The notes under the pieces were generated by a model. It did not search any database. It saw nothing but the letters and a program-made list of their open reading frames with translations, and was not told the origin of the DNA. The translations under genes were made by a program, and so were the position numbers. This document shows positions 18,256 through 24,218 of a stretch of 29,473 nt of DNA, piece after piece; the first letter of the stretch is position 1, and each line of letters starts with the position of its first letter. Where the stretch lies: positions 1 to 29,473 of IMG/VR virus record IMGVR_UViG_3300037493_001093. One strand, 5' to 3'. The DNA is from a virus.

Positions 18256-18876
18256 TCAGGTCTTGTAGAAGGACTCCGCGATGGAGTTGAAGTCACGCGG
18301 GCCAGTCACCTGAGCGGCTCGCGCACTCTTTCCGCCAACGAAATGATCTTCGGAGATCATCTCTCCAGCCTTGCGGAACAACCGCACCATCTCGGGATGG
18401 TTGACGAGGCCGGATTCCTTGAGCAACTCCTTCAGCGTGGGCGAAGCCAGTGCCTCATACGCCTTGTTGGCGACCTGGAGAGAAGCCTCCAGCTTTGCGC
18501 CGCCGAACTCGGGATCATTCTTGGACTGGTTCAGCCACTCTGCACGCGCCGTGTCGAGCTTCGCCAGTTCGGCCTGCTTCATGGCAGGTGCCATCTGGTC
18601 GAGGATCTTCTGCGCGTTGTCCTTGTTGATGTTCAAGGACTTTGCGAGTTCCGTGTACGTTGACAGGACGCCAGGGTCGTACTCACCCGTGAGGGTAAAG
18701 TCTTCTGCCTTGGGGGCAGACTCGCTCTTGGGTTGCTCCGTCGCCTTGGCTTCCTGCTTTGGCGGCGTGGTCTGCTCGCTCTGCTTCGTCGGAGTTGCCT
18801 CCGTCTTGGCAGGAGCGGTCGCTGCGGCTTGGCCTTCGTTTGTGGTTGGGGCGGCCCCCGTCAGCATGTCGGTCAT
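18256..18876 (-). CDS. Capsid assembly scaffold protein
   Basis: 206 residues, directly upstream of the major capsid gene. Residues 1-60 are low-complexity Ala/Thr/Lys/Gln/Pro; the rest is highly charged and helical, with no Cys. The C-terminal third contains SGLVNHPEMVRLFRKAGEMISEDHF, a pattern common in podophage scaffolding proteins. Composition, size and position all fit an internal scaffold that is removed on maturation. The start shares four bases (ATGA) with the stop of the Bbp19-like gene. No protease motif is visible, so I do not infer a protease-scaffold fusion. Confidence 0.8.
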   Translation of the reverse strand: MTDMLTGAAPTTNEGQAAATAPAKTEATPTKQSEQTTPPKQEAKATEQPKSESAPKAEDFTLTGEYDPGVLSTYTELAKSLNINKDNAQKILDQMAPAMKQAELAKLDTARAEWLNQSKNDPEFGGAKLEASLQVANKAYEALASPTLKELLKESGLVNHPEMVRLFRKAGEMISEDHFVGGKSARAAQVTGPRDFNSIAESFYKT

Positions 18877-19190
18877 TCAGATTGCTGCGCGGCTTCGCGC
18901 ATCATCAGCGGGTACAGGTCCGAGCAGTGCGTGTTGACCAAGCCCAAGAGTCTTCGTGCTGATTCCCGCTTCCCTTCTTCAAACGCCATCTGGCCGAAGT
19001 TGGGGTGGAAAACCGAGTGAAAGACGCCTGCCTTGGCAAGAAGCCGATGCACAATGCGTCGGCCCCGCTTGCTGCCCATGAGCCACTTGGCGTCCGCGAT
19101 CTCGTCCTCTGTGGCTAGTCGCTCGCGCAGTGCTCTGTCTGCATCTGCGGCGCGCTGGCCTTCAAGGTCAAGCGGGTCGTAGTCACTCAC
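18873..19190 (-). CDS. Bbp19-like small phage protein
   Basis: 105 residues from GTG 19190. The core DAKWLMGSKRGRRIVHRLLAKAGVF with a following FEEGKRESARRLL resembles the Bbp19-type domain found next to scaffold and capsid genes in BPP-1-like phages; its role is unknown. No Shine-Dalgarno precedes the GTG. Instead a conserved 37-base element ends five bases upstream. There is no alternative ATG before the conserved core. It is the first gene of the capsid unit and its stop overlaps the scaffold start. Confidence 0.78.
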   Translation of the reverse strand: MSDYDPLDLEGQRAADADRALRERLATEDEIADAKWLMGSKRGRRIVHRLLAKAGVFHSVFHPNFGQMAFEEGKRESARRLLGLVNTHCSDLYPLMMREAAQQSE

Positions 19191-19195
19191 GCCAG

Positions 19196-19232
19196 GACGC
19201 TAGGTACGTCCGGCAAAACCCATGTACCCCGT
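19196..19232 (-). promoter_or_regulatory. Conserved bipartite element, copy B
   Basis: Minus strand: ACGGGGTACAT, 13 variable bases, CGTACCTAGCGTC, then five bases and GTG. The same two halves with the same spacings occur at 26697-26733. GGTAC and GTACC are inverted repeats; with the outer ACG/CGT and a two-base bulge they can form a stem around a 16-base loop. It heads the capsid unit that ends at the 16632-16670 terminator, so a phage-specific promoter or translation-start element is plausible. It does not resemble a sigma-70 promoter. Confidence 0.65.
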
Positions 19233-19238
19233 ATGCCA

Positions 19239-19541
19239 TCAGATGACGGCAAGGGCGACCTTCAGAATGCGCGACACCGCGCTCATCCAGGCGTGCTTGA
19301 CGGCCATCTGGACCTTGATGCGGTGGTGCAGGGCGCGGTTCTGGGCCTCAGCAGTCAAAGCCGCCGTCAGCGACTCGACGTTCTCGCCCCGAGCGATGCG
19401 GATTGGTAGTAGTGCCGCGTCCTCGGCCATGGCCATCAGTTCGGCCCGAAGCTGGGGGTCGTTGATCTCCGATTCAAACTCCGCGAACAAGGTGTGTAGC
19501 TCGTCGCGGACGATCGACTCGATCTGGTTGGGGACGGCCAT
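19239..19541 (-). CDS. Small phage protein in the lysis block, function unknown
   Basis: 100 residues. Residues 1-80 are acidic, then mixed, helical sequence (IESIVRDELHTLFAEFESEIND near 7-28). The last 17 residues (AWMSAVSRILKVALAVI) are amphipathic to hydrophobic and could touch a membrane. I do not recognise the family. The start overlaps the lipoprotein stop by one base (TGATG) with GGGGTG upstream, so it is co-translated with the lysis-type genes. It could be a lysis accessory or a minor head protein; nothing in the sequence decides. Confidence 0.65.
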   Translation of the reverse strand: MAVPNQIESIVRDELHTLFAEFESEINDPQLRAELMAMAEDAALLPIRIARGENVESLTAALTAEAQNRALHHRIKVQMAVKHAWMSAVSRILKVALAVI

Positions 19542-19783
19542 CAGCGCACCCCGACGTTCTTCTCGTCAGCCGCAATGCGGTCGCTCCACGCCTGGAGGCC
19601 GCGCAAGTGCGTAGCCTTGGCCTGCGCGTCCATCACCGGGTCAGCGGTGACGTAGGCGATCATCATGGGGGCGAACCAGTTGTAGGTCGCCCGGTCGGCG
19701 GCGATGCGCTGGTGGTCAGGGCCGCAGCAGCCGACCAGGGTCAGGGACGCCGCGAGCGCGGCACAGCGAGCGAACTTGTTCAT
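19541..19783 (-). CDS. Small lipoprotein, possible outer-membrane spanin subunit
   Basis: 80 residues from ATG 19783. MNKFAR, a hydrophobic segment and the lipobox LVGC (Cys19, followed by a second Cys) form a lipoprotein signal, so the mature protein would be about 62 residues and membrane-anchored. It follows the two-TM protein with a four-base ATGA overlap, an arrangement often seen for holin and spanin genes. The mature part (ADRATYNWFAPMMIAYVTADPVMDAQAK) is not Pro-rich as in lambda Rz1, so the spanin role is only a guess. No Shine-Dalgarno; coupling is likely. Confidence 0.75.
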   Translation of the reverse strand: MNKFARCAALAASLTLVGCCGPDHQRIAADRATYNWFAPMMIAYVTADPVMDAQAKATHLRGLQAWSDRIAADEKNVGVR

Positions 19784-20133
19784 GCGTCGTTGTCTTGCAG
19801 GAGTGCGATTAGCCGAGCCTCGCGCCGATCGGTGTCGGTGCGCGCCTCGGCCAGAATCTTGTTGACCGTCTCGGCGAACGTGCCGCTGATCCTGCTCGCC
19901 GTCTCTAGGTGCTGCGACACGACGCGATCGTGAGCTACGCGCAGCCGTTCTTCGCGCTGGAGAAAGTACCACGCTACGCCAAACGCAAGGCCCCCGCTGC
20001 CGACGCCCAGCAACTTGTCCCAAGGGATGGTGACGAGATCGGCGGGAGGCATGCCAGCTTGGGTCAAGATGGCGACACTTCCACCAGCAACGACAGCGGC
20101 GAGTGAAGAAAGCACGGTGTGGGAAATCGTCAT
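19780..20133 (-). CDS. Two-TM holin-like membrane protein
   Basis: 117 residues from ATG 20133. Two hydrophobic segments (about 7-26, and 41-58 ending in AFGVAWYFLQRE) are followed by a charged helical tail (60-117) with heptad-like spacing. Size and topology fit a class II holin; with its coiled-coil tail it could instead be an inner-membrane spanin partner of the lipoprotein. It overlaps both neighbours by four bases (ATGA), so the order structural gene, membrane protein, lipoprotein is translationally linked. No endolysin is adjacent or elsewhere in the window. Confidence 0.75.
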   Translation of the reverse strand: MTISHTVLSSLAAVVAGGSVAILTQAGMPPADLVTIPWDKLLGVGSGGLAFGVAWYFLQREERLRVAHDRVVSQHLETASRISGTFAETVNKILAEARTDTDRREARLIALLQDNDA

Positions 20134-20915
20134 GGTGTGACGTTGAGCGTAATGGTTGTGCGTTCGCTTCCAGTCATGCCCGCCGTCACGCGGTCCTTGG
20201 TGTCGGCAATGTCCCTGAAGGTCACGGTTGCCGAGCCGCCGCCAGCAGACACGATGTCCGTTTTGCCAGCCGCGACTGCGGTGAGAACACGCATCACCTG
20301 TTCGGCTGTGTACCCCGACTCGATGACGTATTGCCACACCTTCTGCGCGAGGTTCTCGGGCGACAACGTCGTAAACGGCGTGATGTCGCCAGCAAGATTT
20401 CCCGTGGCGCGAACCGTGGCCGAGCCGACGAACGTGACCGGCGAGGTGCCGAGCGCGTCGATGATCGCGCCGAGCGTGGTCGGGCCGATCGTGAACGTCA
20501 GCGACGATGCGCCCGTGAGGCCAACGGCGGCGGCGAGCGTGCCCGACAGCGTCCAGGTCGCCGTAGCCGAGCCGGTCGCCGAGACGATCAACTCAAGCTG
20601 CGACGGCCCGACCGTGAACGTGATCGAAGTCGAGCCTACGACGTTGCGCCCTGCGGCGACGGTCAGCGGCGAGACGGTGAGTTGCGCCTGCGACGAGACA
20701 AAAGCAGACAGCGCGCCCGGCGACTGCGGCAGCAGCCACGCCGATGGGTGGCGGTGGCCGTAGGGGATGCCCCCGAGGTTGCCGGCGAGGCCCTGGCCTG
20801 CGGTGATGTTGCGTAGCTCGGTGCCGCCCCAGAACGCCCGTTGCATGCCCAACGCGCCGCCACGGAAGCGCAGCGGCAAGCTGGCGATCGTCGAGGTGTT
20901 CTGCTTCAGAGCCAC
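20130..20915 (-). CDS. Minor structural protein with internal 42-residue repeats
   Basis: 261 residues from GTG 20915, two bases after the previous stop, with GGGG in the preceding gene's terminal Trp-Gly codons as Shine-Dalgarno. The N-terminal 60 residues contain FRGGALGMQRAFWGGTELRNI. Residues about 95-136 and 137-177 form two related Val/Thr/Ser-rich units, each opening with an S-[IL]-T-F-T-[VI]-GP strand. The C-terminus (ENLAQKVWQYVIESGYTAEQVMRVL, AAGKTDIVSAGGGSATVTFRDIADTKDRV) resembles a segment common in phage tail and capsid accessory proteins. Probably a beta-rich virion surface protein; no specific role can be named. Confidence 0.72.
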   Translation of the reverse strand: MALKQNTSTIASLPLRFRGGALGMQRAFWGGTELRNITAGQGLAGNLGGIPYGHRHPSAWLLPQSPGALSAFVSSQAQLTVSPLTVAAGRNVVGSTSITFTVGPSQLELIVSATGSATATWTLSGTLAAAVGLTGASSLTFTIGPTTLGAIIDALGTSPVTFVGSATVRATGNLAGDITPFTTLSPENLAQKVWQYVIESGYTAEQVMRVLTAVAAGKTDIVSAGGGSATVTFRDIADTKDRVTAGMTGSERTTITLNVTP

Positions 20916-20917
20916 GG

Positions 20918-21784
20918 TCAGCCCCAGCCGAGTTCCAAGTGGCCGTAGAAGTTGGTGCTCGCCGCCGTCGCACTGCCCGCGAAGTACAACCACACAAGAC
21001 ACGCTCCGTCGATCACGCGAGGCATCGACGGAAGTTGGTTGACCAAGTCGCGCTCGACGGCGACCGCAGCCGTGGTCAGCGGGATCGTCAGCAGCGGACG
21101 AGCAAGGCAGAGCGCGCCCGTGCCGGTGTTCGCCGCCGAGAACGTCACCGTCGCCACCGTCGAGACGCCCGTGTCACCAGACGCCAGAGGCAGGAACGGC
21201 CCGTAGTTGTTCGCCGCCAGACCGCTGTGCGAGATGTGCGGCGCAATCGCCGAGGCCGTCATCGCCACCGTGACCGGCAGCGTGCGGCCCGAGGTCGGGA
21301 CCGTGTTGCTGTAGCTGCACGCGATGTTCTGCGCTGTGCCGCCCGCCGTCGCCGTCTGCACCCAGTAGAGGCGGCAGCCCGCGCCGTTGCTGTATCGCAG
21401 CGTCGGCGTGCCGGTGAGCGTCTGCGCGCTGGTGGTGTTGTTGCTGATGCCGGGCCAGTAGCCCTGGAGGTCAACCAACATCAGTTGCGCCGGCACGCCC
21501 GTCGCCACCGCCGTCACCGCGCCGACGTTGAGCACGTGCTTGGTGTCGGTGCTGACGTTGCCGCCGTGGTAGAGGCTGAAGCCGTTCGATTCGCTCGTCG
21601 ATTGCCACGCGAGCGCGGTGCCGCTGAAGGCGTTGGCGACAGGAGTGCCAGCCAACGGCGAGAAGTCGTACCAGCGGCCAGCGGTGTACGCCGCAGCACC
21701 AGTGATCTTGTTCCAGTCGGCGCGGTGGAACTTGCCGTTGGCGGTGATTTCAGAGACGAGATCGTCGAGTGAGGAAAAGCCCAT
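20918..21784 (-). CDS. Minor structural protein, paralogue 2 of a tandem pair
   Basis: 288 residues, the same length as its upstream neighbour and clearly homologous: AGRWYDFS, KHVLNVGAV, LMLVDLQGYWPGI, CSYSNTVPTSGRT, GPFLPLASGDTGVSTVATVTFSAA, PRVIDGACLVWL and a terminal LELGWG. This is a conserved podophage family of unknown role, expected to be a virion surface or spike component. It starts one base after the paralogue's stop. The terminal codons TGG GGC TGA of each copy supply a GGGG Shine-Dalgarno for the next gene. Confidence 0.8.
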   Translation of the reverse strand: MGFSSLDDLVSEITANGKFHRADWNKITGAAAYTAGRWYDFSPLAGTPVANAFSGTALAWQSTSESNGFSLYHGGNVSTDTKHVLNVGAVTAVATGVPAQLMLVDLQGYWPGISNNTTSAQTLTGTPTLRYSNGAGCRLYWVQTATAGGTAQNIACSYSNTVPTSGRTLPVTVAMTASAIAPHISHSGLAANNYGPFLPLASGDTGVSTVATVTFSAANTGTGALCLARPLLTIPLTTAAVAVERDLVNQLPSMPRVIDGACLVWLYFAGSATAASTNFYGHLELGWG

Positions 21785-21785
21785 G

Positions 21786-22652
21786 TCAGCCCCAGATGAA
21801 CTCCAGTTGTCCGTGGACGATCGTCTCGCCCGTAGTGTTGCCCGCCAGTGCCAGCCACTGGAGGAATGCGCCGTCTTCGATCTTCGGTAGCGGCATCGTC
21901 TCGCGCCCGAAGGTGCGTTCGACGTTGGTCACTCCTTCCCAGATCGGAAGCGCGAACAGCGGCTTGCAGAGCACGATGTTGACGAAGCCGCCGATTGCAG
22001 CAGACAGCGTGACGCTTTCGATGCTGCGAATGCCGCGATCACCGCTCGCCAGCGGGATGAACGGCGACAGGCCGTTGATGCTTGCGGTCTCGTTGGTGAC
22101 GCTGACGCAGGTGCCGATCACACCAGAGCCGTAGAGAGAGAACGTGCTTGTGCGCCCGCTTGTGCCAGCGTGGTTGGTGTACGAGACGGTGCAGGTTGCC
22201 GTAGCGGCCAGCGTGCCAGGAACCTGCACCACGACGAACGCCTGCACGCCAAGCCCGTCCGTGTAGCGCGTCAGACTCGCGGGGTTCGTGGTCGCCTGCG
22301 GGTCCACCGAGTCGCCGTCGATCAGCGGGTACAGCCCGAGGTAGTCGGCGAACAGGCAGGTGAGCGGAGCTTGGTTCGTCGCGCCGACGCGCATCTGCGC
22401 AGCAAGAACGTGTTTGCTCATGCCCGCGCCCGGCGTCGGCCCCGCGAAGATCGACAAGTTGCGCTGCCCGACCAGCGGCGTGAACTCCAGCACGTTGCCG
22501 ATGTAAGCGTTGTAGACAGGGTGCCCTGCGCCGATTGACCTGTCGTACCAACGGCCCGCGCCGGTCGTGTTGAAGAAAGGCTTGTAGACCTGCTGCGCGT
22601 GGTAGCGGCCTTGCTCGACCGCCGTGGCGATGTCTGTGACGCTACGGATCAA
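21786..22652 (-). CDS. Minor structural protein, paralogue 1 of a tandem pair
   Basis: 288 residues from TTG 22652; GGAGGGG (22657-22663) lies just upstream and supports this rare start. Conserved family blocks are AGRWYDRS, KHVLAAQMRVG, LFADYLGLYPLIDGDSVD, CTVSYTNHAGTSGRTS, LSPFIPLASGDRGIRSIESVTLSAA, LPKIEDGAFLQWLALAG and a terminal LEFIWG. I know this family from many podophages and prophages as a conserved structural protein without assigned function. The start overlaps the end of the 40-residue zinc-ribbon-like gene by 11 bases. Confidence 0.82.
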   Translation of the reverse strand: MIRSVTDIATAVEQGRYHAQQVYKPFFNTTGAGRWYDRSIGAGHPVYNAYIGNVLEFTPLVGQRNLSIFAGPTPGAGMSKHVLAAQMRVGATNQAPLTCLFADYLGLYPLIDGDSVDPQATTNPASLTRYTDGLGVQAFVVVQVPGTLAATATCTVSYTNHAGTSGRTSTFSLYGSGVIGTCVSVTNETASINGLSPFIPLASGDRGIRSIESVTLSAAIGGFVNIVLCKPLFALPIWEGVTNVERTFGRETMPLPKIEDGAFLQWLALAGNTTGETIVHGQLEFIWG

Positions 22653-22764
22653 GCGGCCCCTCCATCAGTAGCACCTGCCCGCTTTCGTGCGTGCTGCACG
22701 GGCCGACCTGACCCGTCTCCGGGTCGTACGCCAGTTGCTCATGACAGTGCGCGCAGACGTACAT
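22642..22764 (-). CDS. 40-residue zinc-ribbon-like peptide
   Basis: ATG 22764 to TAG 22642. The sequence opens MYVCAHCHEQL and later has GPCSTHESGQ: a CxxC pair and a CxxH pair about 18 residues apart, enough for one small zinc site. It fits exactly between two accepted genes: four bases after the upstream stop, and overlapping the next start by 11 bases. Its tail encodes the Shine-Dalgarno for that gene. Function unknown; it could be a translated coupling peptide or a tiny virion or regulatory protein. Confidence 0.6.
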   Translation of the reverse strand: MYVCAHCHEQLAYDPETGQVGPCSTHESGQVLLMEGPLDP

Positions 22765-22768
22765 CGCG

Positions 22769-23215
22769 TTAGTCCAGGGTGATGACCAGCGCGCCAGCAG
22801 CGAACTGCGGCTGCACGCCGCTGACGATGGTAAGCGGCGAGGCGAGCGCGCCGAAGGCGATCATGGTGTTGACGCCCAACGTCACGCCGTCATCGACGCC
22901 CACGGAGAAGTGCGTCACCGTCGCGGTGCCGCCAGTCGAGGTCGGGAACTGCACTGCGGCGGCGTTCGTGACTTGGTTCGCCGTCACGGTCCAGCTTACG
23001 TCCCGAGCAATGGGAACGCGGGCGTAGCTGGTGTACGCGGCCTCGCTTGTGGTCTGGCCGCCCGCCTCGCCGGGGCTGGCGGTGTGCAGCGCGACCCACA
23101 GGTCGCCATCAGTCGCGGACTTGTCAAGCCCCGTGCCGTCTCCGATGTTGGAGATAGCCAAGTTCTGGAACACATGCGCCAGCACCGCGTTCTCGTAGTA
23201 GTTAGAGAAGGTCAT
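22769..23215 (-). CDS. Minor structural protein, second pair, paralogue 2
   Basis: 148 residues. It shares with its upstream neighbour the blocks NIGDGTGLDKSAT, LWVALHTASPGEAG, TTSEAAYTSYARVPIAR, NAAAVQFPTSTGGTATVTHFSVG and the C-terminal VSGVQPQFAAGALVITLD. This beta-rich family is common near tail or head-fibre genes of phages; its exact role is unknown to me. The ATG overlaps the paralogue's TGA by one base. Confidence 0.78.
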   Translation of the reverse strand: MTFSNYYENAVLAHVFQNLAISNIGDGTGLDKSATDGDLWVALHTASPGEAGGQTTSEAAYTSYARVPIARDVSWTVTANQVTNAAAVQFPTSTGGTATVTHFSVGVDDGVTLGVNTMIAFGALASPLTIVSGVQPQFAAGALVITLD

Positions 23216-23655
23216 CAGTCCACCGTGACGGTCAACTGACTAGCGGCGAACTGCGGCTGGATGCCTGCGCTGATGCTCAAGCTAGCTGTGAGCGCGCCCT
23301 TGAAGACGAGGTTTCCCGCGCCGCTCAAGTCCGTGCCGATGCCGAAGTGCGTCACCGTGGACGAGCCAGCAGTGCACTGCGCGAACTGCACCAGCGCGGT
23401 GTTGCTGACCGTGCTCGTCGAGCGCGTCCAGCCGCCCGCCGTGCGGTTCACGGCCACTCGGGCGTAGCCGGTGTAGCTCGCCTCGCTGGTGCTCTGCGTG
23501 CCCGTCTCTGTCGGGTCTGCCGTGTGCAGCGAGATGTAGAACGACCCAGCCGCCGCCGAGTTCTGGAGACCAGCAGCGTCGCCGATGTTGGCCCAGTCAG
23601 TGTTCAGGAAAACCAGATCCAACAGGGCCGCTTCTGCGGCGTTCGTCATCGACAT
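23215..23655 (-). CDS. Minor structural protein, second pair, paralogue 1
   Basis: 146 residues from ATG 23655 (a second ATG two codons later is also possible). Shared family blocks: NIGDAAGLQNSAAAG, FYISLHTADPTETG, STSEASYTGYARVAVNR, NTALVQFAQCTAGSSTVTHFGIG and a terminal SAGIQPQFAASQLTVTVD. The overall pattern (an LHTADP strand followed by YARVAV) is one I recognise from phage structural proteins of unknown function. It starts four bases after the small gene upstream. Confidence 0.78.
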   Translation of the reverse strand: MSMTNAAEAALLDLVFLNTDWANIGDAAGLQNSAAAGSFYISLHTADPTETGTQSTSEASYTGYARVAVNRTAGGWTRSTSTVSNTALVQFAQCTAGSSTVTHFGIGTDLSGAGNLVFKGALTASLSISAGIQPQFAASQLTVTVD

Positions 23656-23659
23656 GGTG

Positions 23660-23929
23660 TCACCAGCCCGAAGGCATGTACGAGTTGAGTTCTAAGTAAG
23701 TCCGCATCCCGGCCTTGGTCGATTCCGTCAAGATGCCCTTGCCGGTGCCCGTGATGTCCATGCCGAGCTTGTCTGTGCCAAGTGATCCTGGCGGGATCGG
23801 CGAAACTGCGCCGCTTGTGTCTACTTGCCGCAAGAACCCGAGCCGCTCGACTTCACGACGCAGCGCGTCGCCAGCGTATTCCTTGCGCTGGTCGCGGTAG
23901 CCGCCTGAGAAGTCTACGGGCTGGGCCAT
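23660..23929 (-). CDS. Small phage protein, function unknown
   Basis: 89 residues. The N-terminal half is charged (GGYRDQRKEYAGDALRREVERLGF). The C-terminal half is Gly/Thr-rich (PPGSLGTDKLGMDITGTGKGILTESTKAGMRTYLEL) and ends PSGW. It could be a short collar- or fibre-type protein, but I do not recognise a family. It sits one base after the preceding stop and four bases before the next start, so it belongs to the operon. Confidence 0.65.
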   Translation of the reverse strand: MAQPVDFSGGYRDQRKEYAGDALRREVERLGFLRQVDTSGAVSPIPPGSLGTDKLGMDITGTGKGILTESTKAGMRTYLELNSYMPSGW

Positions 23930-23930
23930 G

Positions 23931-24218
23931 TCACCAGAGGAGGCTTATGCGGCTTCCAGCCCCATAGGTCGCAATGTTAATCTCGCGGATCTTGATGTAC
24001 GGCAAGAAGATGTTTTGCCCTGGGGCAAGCACCACTTGCATTTCGCTTGCAGCATCTACTCCATCAATGCGGAGGTTTACGGTACAAGCTGCGGCAGCGT
24101 ACATGTAGAAGCCGTTGGCTGGAGTGCTCGGAGTCTTGACGCCTCCCGAGGTGTAGCTTTCGCAGTAGCTGAAAACGTGCGTGCTACTTGGAAGAACAGC
24201 AAAGGCTGGAGCGGTCAT
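23931..24218 (-). CDS. Small beta-rich phage protein, function unknown
   Basis: 95 residues. Short strands dominate: AFAVLPSSTHVFSYCES, FYMYAAAACTVNLRIDG, MQVVLAPGQNIFLPYIKIREINI. This suggests a compact beta-sandwich of the kind found in head completion or decoration proteins. I do not recognise it. The start overlaps the portal stop by four bases (ATGA). Confidence 0.65.
   Translation of the reverse strand: MTAPAFAVLPSSTHVFSYCESYTSGGVKTPSTPANGFYMYAAAACTVNLRIDGVDAASEMQVVLAPGQNIFLPYIKIREINIATYGAGSRISLLW

Noticed and set aside
16600-18663. Plus-strand open frame of about 690 codons across terminator, cement, capsid and scaffold
   Set aside because: It shares the codon register of all three sense genes and crosses a terminator and gene gaps; an antisense shadow.
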